A stretch of DNA of 64,000 nt from Haemophilus haemolyticus_L (lineage in GTDB: Bacteria > Pseudomonadota > Gammaproteobacteria > Enterobacterales > Pasteurellaceae). A model generated the notes under the pieces. It did not search any database and was not told where the DNA came from. It worked only from the letters and a program-made list of their open reading frames with translations. A program made the translations under genes and the position numbers. This document shows, piece by piece, positions 35,210 to 44,279 of this stretch. The DNA lies in the NCBI RefSeq assembly GCF_003490595.1, contig NZ_QQGY01000010.1:32062-96061 (forward strand), given 5' to 3'. Position 1 is the stretch's first letter; every line of letters begins with the position of its first letter.

Positions 35210-35475
35210 TGTCGGCAAGAGAACAAAAGCGGTTGGATCAAAAGGCCGAACAAGCCAAAACCAACCAAAAGTTAGACCAAATTTTAGATTTAACCCGTGA
35301 AGTTAGTCGCAAAATCGACAAGCTGGACGACCGCGTGGACGATATTGACGCCCGTTTAAAAATGTTGGAAACCCGCATGGATAAGTTGGGCATTAAATCC
35401 GTCATGGCGGGCGGTTTAGGTGGTTTAGTGGTGTCGGTTGGCTTTGAACTCATCAAAGCGAAATTCGGGGGCTGA
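35209..35475 (+). CDS. Coiled-coil protein with C-terminal membrane segment (88 residues)
   Basis: The first 65 residues are a strongly charged coiled coil (TREVSRKIDKLDDRVDDIDA), then VMAGGLGGLVVSVGFELI, a short hydrophobic tail. The start shares one base with the previous stop. It may partner the preceding gene. The function is unknown. Confidence 0.7.
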   Translation: MSAREQKRLDQKAEQAKTNQKLDQILDLTREVSRKIDKLDDRVDDIDARLKMLETRMDKLGIKSVMAGGLGGLVVSVGFELIKAKFGG

Positions 35476-35477
35476 TG

Positions 35478-35978
35478 ATGGCACACGATGAAAAAACTAA
35501 GGCGTATGTGCGCCGTTACTATGTGTTTGATTGCCTGACGCTTGAACAAGCGGCTGAAAAAGCCGGTGTATCGTACAACACCGCTCGCCGTTGGAAAAAA
35601 GAAGCGGAAGCCCGCGGAGACAACTGGGACACGGTGCGTGATGCCAACACTATGGCAAGCGGAAAAGTAGAAGACGTGGCGCGCGGTATGCTCACCACGT
35701 TTGTCATCTACTTTGAAAAAACCATGGAGGAGCTACGCCATGCGGAAGACTTGCCGGTGAGCGATAAAGCTAAACTGATCCAAGGTTTGGGTGATAGCTA
35801 CTCGAAAATGGTGGCGAGCAGTAAGCGGTTATTGCCAGAGGTATCAGAGTTAGCAACAGCATGGAAAGTTATTGAGATGGTAACTAATCTAATTAAAACT
35901 AAACATCCTGACTTATTGCCTACTTTTTTGTCTGTTTTAGATGATTTAGAAAACATTGTTAAGCAGGAGTTTAAGTGA
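35478..35978 (+). CDS. Small terminase subunit-like protein (DUF1804)
   Basis: The 166 residues have an N-terminal helix-turn-helix (CLTLEQAAEKAGVSYNTARRWKKEA) and a helical body, matching DUF1804 of Mu-like phages (Mu gp27 region). It probably recognises packaging sites. The ATG at 35475 is possible too. GGGGG lies upstream. Confidence 0.83.
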   Translation: MAHDEKTKAYVRRYYVFDCLTLEQAAEKAGVSYNTARRWKKEAEARGDNWDTVRDANTMASGKVEDVARGMLTTFVIYFEKTMEELRHAEDLPVSDKAKLIQGLGDSYSKMVASSKRLLPEVSELATAWKVIEMVTNLIKTKHPDLLPTFLSVLDDLENIVKQEFK

Positions 35979-36124
35979 TGGAAAAGCAAAATCAAACCAT
36001 TGTGCATAAGCATTACTATTTTCGCTGGATTGTGCAATTTGTCTGCATTGTATGTGCTTTTAAGTTAATGGCTGCCGGTATCAAAGGTTGGGGCTGGCTT
36101 TTATTTATTGCGGTAATGTTATAG
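35978..36124 (+). CDS. Small membrane protein between terminase genes (48 residues)
   Basis: The frame MEKQNQTIVHKHYYFRWIVQ continues with hydrophobic segments (FVCIVCAFKLMAAG and WGWLLFIAVML). It overlaps the DUF1804 stop by one base and ends one base before the large terminase ATG, so it is translationally coupled. The family is unknown. Confidence 0.62.
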   Translation: MEKQNQTIVHKHYYFRWIVQFVCIVCAFKLMAAGIKGWGWLLFIAVML

Positions 36125-37777
36125 ATGAAATACAAAGATTTCGAAAAACAGCTCGAACAACTACGTGCTGAATTACAGCGCAATATCGAAGCGAATTTTG
36201 AAGGTTGGGATGATAAACCGCATGCGATTGCAGAGCGTCGTAAGAAAGTCTTAGATAAAGAAAAAGGGTTTGAATATTTTGTTCAAGCCTATTTTCCGCA
36301 TTATGTACGTTCTCCGCATAAATCCCAGTTACACGAATATCTGTTTAAAAATCTTCCGCTTTCGGTTGAAGAAATAGATAAATCCGTCCGACAAGCTATT
36401 GCCGCACCCCGCGGTGAGGCGAAATCCACTATTTGTACGCAATTATTCCCGCTTTGGTGCATGGTATGTAACCTTAAAAATTACATTATTATTGCTATGG
36501 ATACCAAAGAGCAAGCCTATGGCATGTTAGAAGCCATTAAAGTTGAGGTTGAGTCAAACCCAAGACTTGCTATTGATTTCCCCGAACTTACGCCGGGCAA
36601 AGTTTGGCGTGCCGGTGCAATTCTTACGTCTAAAGGGCAAAAAGTGGAAGCGGTCGGTGCTGGGCAAAAGCTACGTGGACGTCGCCATGGAGCTTTTCGT
36701 CCTGATTTAGTTGTATTAGATGATATAGAGAACGATGAAACTGTTCAAACACCTGAACAGCGCAATAAATTACACAACTGGATTTTAAAAGCCGTTCTAA
36801 AACTTGGTGCCGCCGGTGAGAAATTTGACGTAATTTACGTCGGCACTATTTTGCACTATGACAGCGTATTGAACCGAATTTTAAATACTAAAGGCTGGAG
36901 AAGTGTCCGATTTAAAGCCATTTTGCGCATGCCGGACAATATGACGTTATGGGATGAATGGGAAAACATCTATTTGTCTGAAGAAGGCGACGACGACACC
37001 TTATCTGACTTATTTTATCAACAGCATAAATCGGAAATGGATGCTGGTTCCGTTGTGTCATGGCTTGCCCGCCCAATTTTATATTTAATGAAAGAACGCG
37101 CCAAAGACGGACATTCGGCATTTGATTCCGAGTATCAAAATGACCCGGTCAGTGGCGATGACGCCATTTTTGCGAACAGTCTTAAATATTGGACAGAATT
37201 ACCTAATAACTTGATTTATTTTGGTGCGGTTGACCCGTCACTGGGTAAAGCCGGTGCAAGTCGTGACCCATCTGCAATTTTGGTCGGTGGATACCATCGG
37301 GAAACAGGTAAATTATACGTTGTAGAAGCTCAAATTAAAAAGCGTTTACCCGATTTAATTATTGAGGACGTTATCCGCCTACATACACAGTATAACTGCC
37401 ACCGTTGGTTTGTTGAGACCGTGCAATTCCAAGAATTCTTAAAAACCGAGTTGGTTAAACGTTCAGCAGCACGCGGAAAACCTGTGCCTGCCACGGCAAC
37501 AAAACCAAATAGTGACAAAATGCTTCGTATTGAGAGCTTGCAACCGCATATTGCCAACGGGTTAATTTTATTGCATCGCTCACAATCCACCCTTGAATCA
37601 CAGTTGAGACATTTTCCAAAAGCTGATCATGATGATGGCCCAGACGCATTAGAAATGCTATGGCGTAATGCAGTGACGAGTTCCGTCCCTATTGAGTGGA
37701 TAGGCTTAAACGATGAAGACTTGGGGCATGATGATTTTGATGCGGAAGATGATTTATATAGCATTTGGCGAGGATAA
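36125..37777 (+). CDS. Terminase large subunit (Mu gp28-like)
   Basis: The 550 residues carry the ATPase with Walker A APRGEAKST (94-102) and Walker B DLVVLDD (to 200), and a C-terminal RNase H-like nuclease beginning FGAVDPSLG. It cuts and pumps phage DNA into heads. Packaging in Mu starts at the left end and proceeds headful into host DNA. Confidence 0.95.
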   Translation: MKYKDFEKQLEQLRAELQRNIEANFEGWDDKPHAIAERRKKVLDKEKGFEYFVQAYFPHYVRSPHKSQLHEYLFKNLPLSVEEIDKSVRQAIAAPRGEAKSTICTQLFPLWCMVCNLKNYIIIAMDTKEQAYGMLEAIKVEVESNPRLAIDFPELTPGKVWRAGAILTSKGQKVEAVGAGQKLRGRRHGAFRPDLVVLDDIENDETVQTPEQRNKLHNWILKAVLKLGAAGEKFDVIYVGTILHYDSVLNRILNTKGWRSVRFKAILRMPDNMTLWDEWENIYLSEEGDDDTLSDLFYQQHKSEMDAGSVVSWLARPILYLMKERAKDGHSAFDSEYQNDPVSGDDAIFANSLKYWTELPNNLIYFGAVDPSLGKAGASRDPSAILVGGYHRETGKLYVVEAQIKKRLPDLIIEDVIRLHTQYNCHRWFVETVQFQEFLKTELVKRSAARGKPVPATATKPNSDKMLRIESLQPHIANGLILLHRSQSTLESQLRHFPKADHDDGPDALEMLWRNAVTSSVPIEWIGLNDEDLGHDDFDAEDDLYSIWRG

Positions 37778-37780
37778 AAC

Positions 37781-39421
37781 ATGAAATTTTTGGAAAAAAT
37801 TAAAACATTGGTAGGGGTAAAAACAGAACCAACTCAAACCGACGAAGCAATGGTGACAGCTAATGGGCGTGTTTTTTCAGACCACCCGAGCAATCGCATC
37901 ACTCCGGTAAAGCTGAAAAGCATTTTAGAAGATGCGGAAAATGGCGATATTACGGCACAGCACGAGTTGTTTATGGACATCGAAGAACAAGACAGTGCCA
38001 TCGGTGCGAATATCCAGACGCGCAAACGGGCGATTTTAACGCTGGATTGGCGCATTGCTGAACCGCGTAATGCCACACCGGCGGAAGAAAAACTGCAAAC
38101 CGAAATTGACGAGTTGTTTTATCAATATCCGAACCTTGAAAACCTGCTGATGGATATGATGGACGCGGTAGGTCACGGCTTTTCTGCGTTGGAAATCGAG
38201 TGGAAATTGGAAAACGGTAAGTATATTCCGCACAACTTTATCGCTCGCCCTCAGTCTTGGTTTAAGCTAGATAAAAACGACAATCTCTTGTTAAAAACCC
38301 CTAGCAATCCCATAGGGGAACCTTTGCGTCCGTTCGGCTGGGTGGTGCATTCGCACAAGTCCCGTTCCGTTCAATTGGCGCGTATGGGTTTATTCCGCAC
38401 ACTGGCTTGGCTTTATATGTTTAAGCATTATTCTGTGCGTGATTTTGCCGAATTTTTGGAGCTTTACGGCATGCCGATTCGTATCGGGAAATATGGCGCA
38501 GGGGCAACCAACGAAGAAAAACGCACGCTATTACGCGCACTTGCACAAATCGGACATAACGCCGCAGGGATTATGCCTGATTCCATGACTATCGAATTGC
38601 ATAATGCGGCAAATACTGGTGCTGGGTCGGCAAATAACCCTTTCTTGCAAATGGTGGACTGGTGCGAAAAATCCATTGCCCGCCTGATTTTAGGGCAAAC
38701 GCTCACATCAGGTGCAGACGGAAAAAGCTCAACTAATGCGCTAGGCAACGTGCATAATGAGGTGCGCCGTGATTTGTTGGTGTCTGACGCTAAACAAGTG
38801 GCGCAGACCATCACGCAACAAATCATCTTGCCTTATTTGCAGATTAACGTTGACCCCAATATTGCGCTACATCGTGTGCCATACTTTGAGTTTGACACCA
38901 AGAAATACGATGATTTAAGCACCTTTGCTGATGCCATCCCGAAATTGGTGGGGATTGGCGTGCAAATCCCCGAAAAATGGACGCGCGATAAGCTCGGCAT
39001 TCCAGAAGCACAAGAAGGCGAAGTGGTTTTAAAAGCCGTTCAAAATGATTTTAATCCCGATTTAAAAACACCGGGGAAATCTACCGCACTTTCTGCCCAC
39101 GTAGTGGGTTGTCAGTGTGCGGGATGTCTTGGTAAAGGCACGCGTGTGGCGTTGTCTGCAGGCAATAATGGGGAGACGGAGCAGGATTTGTTGGATAGCT
39201 TGTTAGATCACGGTATGACACAGCTGGACTTTAACCAACAATTAGATCCGATGGTGCAAAAAGCCGTTGCGGTGTTGTCTGCGTGTAACAGCTTTGAAGA
39301 AGCCAGTGATAAACTGGCAGAACTTTACCCGGATTTAACCTCGGATGCCCATGAACGCTATTTAACCAGTGCCTTATTCTTGGCTGATTTGTTGGGGGCG
39401 TCCAATGCCAAACGTACCTAA
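37781..39421 (+). CDS. Portal protein (DUF935, Mu gp29-like)
   Basis: The 546-residue protein shows the DUF935 pattern: SNRITPVKLKSIL near the N-terminus, ILTLDWRI, the HGFSALEIEW segment and a C-terminal tail. It forms the dodecameric portal at the head vertex. It starts 3 bases after the terminase stop. An uptake signal is at 39083-39091. Confidence 0.95.
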   Translation: MKFLEKIKTLVGVKTEPTQTDEAMVTANGRVFSDHPSNRITPVKLKSILEDAENGDITAQHELFMDIEEQDSAIGANIQTRKRAILTLDWRIAEPRNATPAEEKLQTEIDELFYQYPNLENLLMDMMDAVGHGFSALEIEWKLENGKYIPHNFIARPQSWFKLDKNDNLLLKTPSNPIGEPLRPFGWVVHSHKSRSVQLARMGLFRTLAWLYMFKHYSVRDFAEFLELYGMPIRIGKYGAGATNEEKRTLLRALAQIGHNAAGIMPDSMTIELHNAANTGAGSANNPFLQMVDWCEKSIARLILGQTLTSGADGKSSTNALGNVHNEVRRDLLVSDAKQVAQTITQQIILPYLQINVDPNIALHRVPYFEFDTKKYDDLSTFADAIPKLVGIGVQIPEKWTRDKLGIPEAQEGEVVLKAVQNDFNPDLKTPGKSTALSAHVVGCQCAGCLGKGTRVALSAGNNGETEQDLLDSLLDHGMTQLDFNQQLDPMVQKAVAVLSACNSFEEASDKLAELYPDLTSDAHERYLTSALFLADLLGASNAKRT

Positions 39422-40679
39422 ATTCGTCATCGGCATGGAGCCGAAAGAAGCCATCGAATTCCTCCGTCAGAAGAAAATGCTAGCGGGGAAAGTCTTTACC
39501 AAAGAACTGCACGATAGCGCACTTGCCAAGGCGACCACTATTGCGCGGTTATCCAGTCTTGAAATGACCAAAGACATTTATCAGTCGCTGGAAACCGCTA
39601 TACGCGAAGGCAAGGGATTTAATCAATGGAAAAAAGACTTGCTTAGCGAGTTTGAGCGCAAAGGGTGGGTGTTCGGCAAGGATAAAAGCGTTAGTCGTGG
39701 TATTGATGGGAATCTATTAGCTGACCCGAAAACAGGGGAGTATTTCGGCACTCCGCGCCGCCTGAATACAATTTACCGGGTGAATATGCAGTCTGCCTAT
39801 TCTGCTGCGCGTTATCAACGCATGCGTGATAACGTGGACAATCGCCCTTATTGGCAATATTCCGCCGTGGGCGATGAACGCACACGCCCCGCGCATTTAG
39901 CGTTAAGCGGTAAGATTTATCGTTATGACGATCCGTTTTGGGTGACCTTTTACCCACCAAACGGTTTTAATTGCCGTTGCTCGGTGATTGCCTTATCCGA
40001 CCGCGATTTAAAACGCCGTGGCATGGATAAGCCCGATGACAGTAGTGAATTTTTGGTTGAGGTGGAACGCCCGGCTGATAAACTGGGTAACCGTGAAAAA
40101 ACCGTTGGCTTTAAGTTGTCTGACGGCACGGTGCGGGTGACGGATAAGGGCTTTGATTACAATGTCGGAAGATTGAACTATAAACCGAATTTGGATCTTT
40201 ACCCGGAGAAGCTGGCACATCAGTTTGCTAAGGTGGAAATGAGCGGGGCGGAGTTTAAGTTAGATTATGCTAAGTTGTCAGCCTATTTAGCACCGCACAT
40301 CCCGCATTACCTATCTCTGAAAGGACGAAAACCACGAAGTGATCTTTTGCAAGAGTTGCGTGATAAATATTCGCGAAATTTTAAATTTGCCGCAGGTGTA
40401 TTAAATGAGGATACAAGGAAGCAAATTGGCACGGAGCTTAAGACTATTTGGTTTTCCGATGATTCTATGATTAAACAGATTGCAAACCGTTACGGACAGT
40501 TTGGCGTTGAAACTTATGAGAAGTTGCCAGATGTGCTTAATTCACCCGATGAAATTAAATCAAGCAAAGGTAATCACTTTGAATTTTATAAAACGATAAA
40601 TGGCGAACGGTATATGGCGGTGGTTAAAATATTGGAGCATGTGAAAGAACTTTACATGCAGTCATTTAGACGTGATTAA
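39405..40679 (+). CDS. Head morphogenesis protein gpF with C-terminal nuclease-toxin-like domain
   Basis: The 424 residues begin with the Mu gpF / SPP1 gp7 module, whose core (YSAVGDERTRPAHLALSGK, then NGFNCRCSVIAL) lies around residues 145-200. The C-terminal 120 residues resemble the phage Barnase-EndoU-ColicinE5/D-RelE nuclease class (PBECR): TIWFSDDSMIKQ, YEKLPDVL, and a final RYMAVVKI..LYMQSF. Start at 39405 overlaps the portal end by 17 bases. The family is thought to carry injected effectors, which is inference here. Confidence 0.85.
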   Translation: MPNVPKFVIGMEPKEAIEFLRQKKMLAGKVFTKELHDSALAKATTIARLSSLEMTKDIYQSLETAIREGKGFNQWKKDLLSEFERKGWVFGKDKSVSRGIDGNLLADPKTGEYFGTPRRLNTIYRVNMQSAYSAARYQRMRDNVDNRPYWQYSAVGDERTRPAHLALSGKIYRYDDPFWVTFYPPNGFNCRCSVIALSDRDLKRRGMDKPDDSSEFLVEVERPADKLGNREKTVGFKLSDGTVRVTDKGFDYNVGRLNYKPNLDLYPEKLAHQFAKVEMSGAEFKLDYAKLSAYLAPHIPHYLSLKGRKPRSDLLQELRDKYSRNFKFAAGVLNEDTRKQIGTELKTIWFSDDSMIKQIANRYGQFGVETYEKLPDVLNSPDEIKSSKGNHFEFYKTINGERYMAVVKILEHVKELYMQSFRRD

Positions 40680-40681
40680 TT

Positions 40682-40807
40682 ATGCGCACCATCAGGTGGG
40701 ACTCGGACTCCCCACACGTATTTCCCGGGTCTATTTCACCCCATCGTTTAGCAGTTGCCGAGATTCGCTGCAACAAACGGTGCACAGTTAAAATATACCC
40801 CTCTTAG
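40682..40807 (+). other. 146-base gap with a 41-codon open frame, possible com remnant
   Basis: The gap 40680-40825 is more GC-rich than its surroundings. One frame is open: MRTIRWDSDSPHVFPG through LAVAEIRCNKRCTVKIYPS. The end faintly resembles the zinc-ribbon protein Com (xxEIRCxxC) but lacks the first Cys pair and has CxxxC. There is no ribosome site. It may be a decayed gene or a structured RNA (GTGGG/CCCAC arms near 40696-40714). Confidence 0.3.
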
Positions 40808-40825
40808 TTTAAAAAAGCAACGCTT

Positions 40826-41242
40826 ATGATAGAAATCGAAGTCAATAATGCGCAACAGGTTGGTGCGATATTAGATAAACTAGCAAATGCCGCACAAGAC
40901 CGCGCACCACTCATGCGTAGCATTGCCAGCACGATGGAGTCCGCCGTATTACAAAACTTTGACGTAGGTGGCCGTCCGAAGTGGCTTGGGTTGAAATACC
41001 GCCAAGGCACACCGCTAGTTGATACAGAAAATCTGATGGACAGTATCACAAGTTATTATGATAATGACGGCGCAGAGGTCGGCACCAACGAACCTTACGC
41101 GGCAATTCATCAATTTGGTGGCAAAGCTGGACGTGGGCGAAAAGTGGATATTCCTGCGCGCCCTTTCCTTGTTTTAACACCGCAAGACGAGGACGATATT
41201 CTAGAAGATGTGCAAGCCTATTTTCGGAGTGTAGTTAAATAA
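40826..41242 (+). CDS. Virion morphogenesis protein gpG (tail completion)
   Basis: The 138 residues match the Mu gpG family: N-terminal helix, then a beta core with LVDTENLMDSITSYYDNDGAEVGTNEPYAAIHQFGG, then IPARPFLVLT. It finishes tails or joins head and tail. Confidence 0.9.
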   Translation: MIEIEVNNAQQVGAILDKLANAAQDRAPLMRSIASTMESAVLQNFDVGGRPKWLGLKYRQGTPLVDTENLMDSITSYYDNDGAEVGTNEPYAAIHQFGGKAGRGRKVDIPARPFLVLTPQDEDDILEDVQAYFRSVVK

Positions 41243-41494
41243 AACATAAAACCACGCTAAATCGCGCATATTTGCATTTTTATGATTGTAGGGGTAATTT
41301 ATCGTTTTAAATTTTTTAAAACGATTTAAAAGGATTTAAAAAGGTTTTAAAAATAGTTTAAGATTAAATGCAACATCCAATTTCAATTTTTCAAAAATTC
41401 TAACCTAGAGGGGAGTGAGGAAGTCGCTCCCCTCTTTTCATTTTTCAAACTCCATTATTCTGAAAGCCTAGATTAACTTTTCAGGATTTTAAGA
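41243..41494. other. 252-base spacer between gpG and protease genes
   Basis: No gene is visible. The first part is AT-rich with repeated GATTTAAAA units (41320-41365). The second part is a strong hairpin-T terminator at 41407-41438. A promoter for the protease-capsid genes may be in the last 55 bases, but none is clear. Confidence 0.65.
41407..41438 (+). terminator. Terminator before the protease gene
   Basis: AGAGGGGAG and CTCCCCTCT form a perfect 9-bp stem, 11-base loop, then TTTT. Confidence 0.85.
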
Positions 41495-42550
41495 ATGAAA
41501 CTCACCCTTGCAGCCTGTAGTTTTGAAATTGACAAAGCGAAGTATGGACGCATCCAACTTTTGCCTTACGGCAAATTTAGAGCTACTGACGGCAGACCGA
41601 CAGATGTGGAGGCATGGTATGTAACCGATACAAACGGGGCTGATGTTGTGGCATTGGCTAACAGTCAGAAAAATCCCCTACCCATTGACTACGAACACCA
41701 AATCTTACATTCCCAGCAAAACGGCAAAGAGGCTCCTAGCGCAGGTTGGATGGAATATCTCTATTTTAACCCGCAAGGGATTTTTGCTGATGTCCGTTGG
41801 ACGGACAAAGCCGCGGAATACATCAAAAATGGCGAATATCGTTATATCTCTGCCGTGTTTGCATATGACACGAATGGTTATGTTCGCAAAATCTTTCACG
41901 CCGCACTGACCAATAACCCCGCTTTAGACGGTATGGATGAAGTGATGGTTGCCGCCAGTGTGCAACTTTTAAATCAACAAAAGGAAAAACCAGAAATGGA
42001 TAAGAAATTACTTGCCGCGTTGTGTGCATTATTTGCTTTGAAAGCTGACGCCAGCGAAGCGGAAATTACCGAAAAAGTGACCGCACTTTCTGCTGCCAAA
42101 GGCGACAGCCAAGTGGCGGTGTTGGATGTGTATGCCAAGTTAGCCGAAAAAGAACAATCTGTGGCGGCATTAACCGCACAAGTGGGTACGCCTGACCCTG
42201 CTAAATTTGTGCCGGTAGAACAGGTCGCCGCCTTACAGGCTGATTTTAATAATCTGAAATCAAGCATTGATAATGATAAAAAAAGTGCACTAATTGAAGC
42301 TGCTTTGTCACAAGGCAAGTTATCCCCAGCATTAAAAGAATGGGCGCAAAGCCTAAGTATTGAAGCATTAACCGGTTATTTGGATAAAGCCGCGCCGATT
42401 GCGGCGTTAGCTGGCGGTCATCAAGCGAACGAAGATCCGACCAAAGGTAATGTGGTCGCATTAACCGCAGAACAACAAGCCGCCGCAAAAATGCTAGGCA
42501 TTAGCGATGCGGATTATATTAAAAAATATCAGTCTCAGGAGGCTAAATAA
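41495..42550 (+). CDS. Head maturation protease gpI with internal scaffold gpZ
   Basis: The N-terminal half is the Mu gpI protease (LPIDYEHQILHSQQNGKEAPSAGW with His in the active site, and the SAVFAYDTNGYVRKIFHAALTNNPALDG strand). The C-terminal half is charged and helical like a scaffold. An in-frame ATG at 41996 with AAAGGA 10 bases upstream can start a 184-residue scaffold (MDKKLLAALCALFA). The I/Z arrangement of Mu is the same. An uptake signal is at 42080-42088. Confidence 0.92.
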   Translation: MKLTLAACSFEIDKAKYGRIQLLPYGKFRATDGRPTDVEAWYVTDTNGADVVALANSQKNPLPIDYEHQILHSQQNGKEAPSAGWMEYLYFNPQGIFADVRWTDKAAEYIKNGEYRYISAVFAYDTNGYVRKIFHAALTNNPALDGMDEVMVAASVQLLNQQKEKPEMDKKLLAALCALFALKADASEAEITEKVTALSAAKGDSQVAVLDVYAKLAEKEQSVAALTAQVGTPDPAKFVPVEQVAALQADFNNLKSSIDNDKKSALIEAALSQGKLSPALKEWAQSLSIEALTGYLDKAAPIAALAGGHQANEDPTKGNVVALTAEQQAAAKMLGISDADYIKKYQSQEAK

Positions 42551-43470
42551 TGTCAATCAATAAAGCACAGGTGTTAAACCACATCACCGAAGCCTTTCGT
42601 AAAGAATTTATCAAAGGTTTAGAAAATCACCCAACTCAATGGGCGAAAATCGCCATGGAAATTCCTTCCACAACGAAAACCAATACTTACGGATTTTTAG
42701 GTAAATTTCCGAAAATGCGTGAATGGGTTGGCCAACGTCAAATCCAAAGCATGCAAGCGCAAGGCACAAGCATTACTAACAAAAAATTTGAATCAACCGT
42801 CGGCATTCCGCGCGAAGAGATCGAAGACGATCAGGTCGGTCTATATACGCCAATGATGGAATTAGCGGGTCAATCTGCCGCCGAATTACCTGATGATGAA
42901 GTATTCAGCTTGTTGAAAAAAGGTAAATCTACGCTGTGTTATGACGGTCAGAACTTCTTCGATACAGATCACCCGGTGTTTGAGAAAGTGGACGGCACAG
43001 GCAACAGTACCACTCAAGTGAACTTAACAGTGGGGACAGATAACGATGCGCCAACGTTCTACATCGTGGACGCCCGTTTGCCGATTAAACCGTTAATCTG
43101 GCAAAAACGCACCGCACCAGAAATTGAGCCGAAGTTTGACCCGGCAAAATCCGAACACGTCTTCATGGAAGATGAATACTTATGGGGTGTGCGTGCCCGT
43201 GGTGCAGCTGGTTTCGGTTTTTGGCAACTTATCCACCGCGTGGAAAAAACCAACTTAACAAAAGAAAACGTGCAAAAAGTCATCCAAACCATGAAAGGCT
43301 TAAAAGGTGACGGTGGAAAAGCATTAAACATTCAGCCGAATTTAATTTTGGTTCCGACCAACCTTGAGTATGCGGCAAAAGAATTGTTTAAAACTAAACA
43401 AATCAACGGCACAACCAACATCCTTGAAAGTGAATTAGATGTGCTTGCCTCTCCGTTCATCAACGAATAA
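42550..43470 (+). CDS. Major capsid protein (Mu gpT-like)
   Basis: The 306 residues match the Mu head subunit family: GFLGKFPKMREWVGQRQIQ near the N-terminus, SVGIPREEIEDDQVG-like text and the C-terminal ELDVLASPFINE. It has the HK97 fold. Its start shares one base with the protease stop, which fits strong coupled expression. Confidence 0.95.
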   Translation: MSINKAQVLNHITEAFRKEFIKGLENHPTQWAKIAMEIPSTTKTNTYGFLGKFPKMREWVGQRQIQSMQAQGTSITNKKFESTVGIPREEIEDDQVGLYTPMMELAGQSAAELPDDEVFSLLKKGKSTLCYDGQNFFDTDHPVFEKVDGTGNSTTQVNLTVGTDNDAPTFYIVDARLPIKPLIWQKRTAPEIEPKFDPAKSEHVFMEDEYLWGVRARGAAGFGFWQLIHRVEKTNLTKENVQKVIQTMKGLKGDGGKALNIQPNLILVPTNLEYAAKELFKTKQINGTTNILESELDVLASPFINE

Positions 43471-43505
43471 CCAATCAGGGCGGGAAACCGCCCTAGGAGT
43501 TAATT

Positions 43506-43853
43506 ATGGCTAAGAAAAACCAAAAAGACGAAGTAGCGCAAGACGTGCAAACAACACCGGATGAACAGGCGCAAACCCAAGCCGAAACCGGTGCGGATAA
43601 CGCCGAAAATGAGCCAAAAAGTGCGGTAGAAAAACACGATGAATCGGGCGACAAAGAAGGGCAAGTGATTGTTCCTATTGGTTATTCGGTGAAATTGCGT
43701 GAAATCCATCCACAGGCAACCTATGGTCGTTGCGGTTATCGCTTTAAAAAAACCGATGAAGTTTACATTGCAGCGGATGACTTAACGGTTGAACAAACTT
43801 TAACGCTTGCGGAAGACCCTTGGTTAGAGCTTGTTCCGGTGTGTGAGGATTAA
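43506..43853 (+). CDS. HI1506-related Mu-like head protein
   Basis: The 115 residues have a charged, disordered N-terminal 50 residues (Gln/Glu/Asp-rich) and a compact C-terminal domain VIVPIGYSVKLREIHPQATYGRCGYRF. This resembles the HI1506 protein of the FluMu prophage, in the same position after the capsid gene. AGGAG lies upstream. An uptake signal is at 43619-43627. Confidence 0.82.
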   Translation: MAKKNQKDEVAQDVQTTPDEQAQTQAETGADNAENEPKSAVEKHDESGDKEGQVIVPIGYSVKLREIHPQATYGRCGYRFKKTDEVYIAADDLTVEQTLTLAEDPWLELVPVCED

Positions 43854-43856
43854 ACC

Positions 43857-44279
43857 ATGTATGCAACGGTAAAAGATTTTGTTTTACGCATTGGCGAGTT
43901 TCAGACAATCCAACTGACCGACCGTGACCGCGAAGGCGTGGTAAATGAAAGCGTGCTGACTATTGCGCTTTCGGATAGCACAAGCCAAATCGACGGTTAT
44001 TTAAGTGCGCGTTATCGCTTACCGTTGCCGACAATCCCGCAAAACTTAACCCGTATTTGTTGTGATCTCACCCGCTATCGTTTGGCAAGTATGTCTGAGG
44101 TAACGATTACTGACGAAATTATTACTCGCTATAAATTGAGTTTGAAAGAGCTCGAAGACTTGGCAGCTGGGAAGATTTCGCTCGGTATAGACATTGAGGA
44201 AGACCAACAAAGCGACGGCAATGTAGTGATGTTTACCAATCCGAACAACAGGATTTTTGGACGTGATAACCGAAATTGA
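43857..44279 (+). CDS. Head-tail connector (DUF1320, Mu gp36-like)
   Basis: The 140 residues contain the DUF1320 core: SQIDGYLSARYRLPLPTIPQNLTRICCDLTRYRL. The role is in the head-tail joint. Confidence 0.9.
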   Translation: MYATVKDFVLRIGEFQTIQLTDRDREGVVNESVLTIALSDSTSQIDGYLSARYRLPLPTIPQNLTRICCDLTRYRLASMSEVTITDEIITRYKLSLKELEDLAAGKISLGIDIEEDQQSDGNVVMFTNPNNRIFGRDNRN

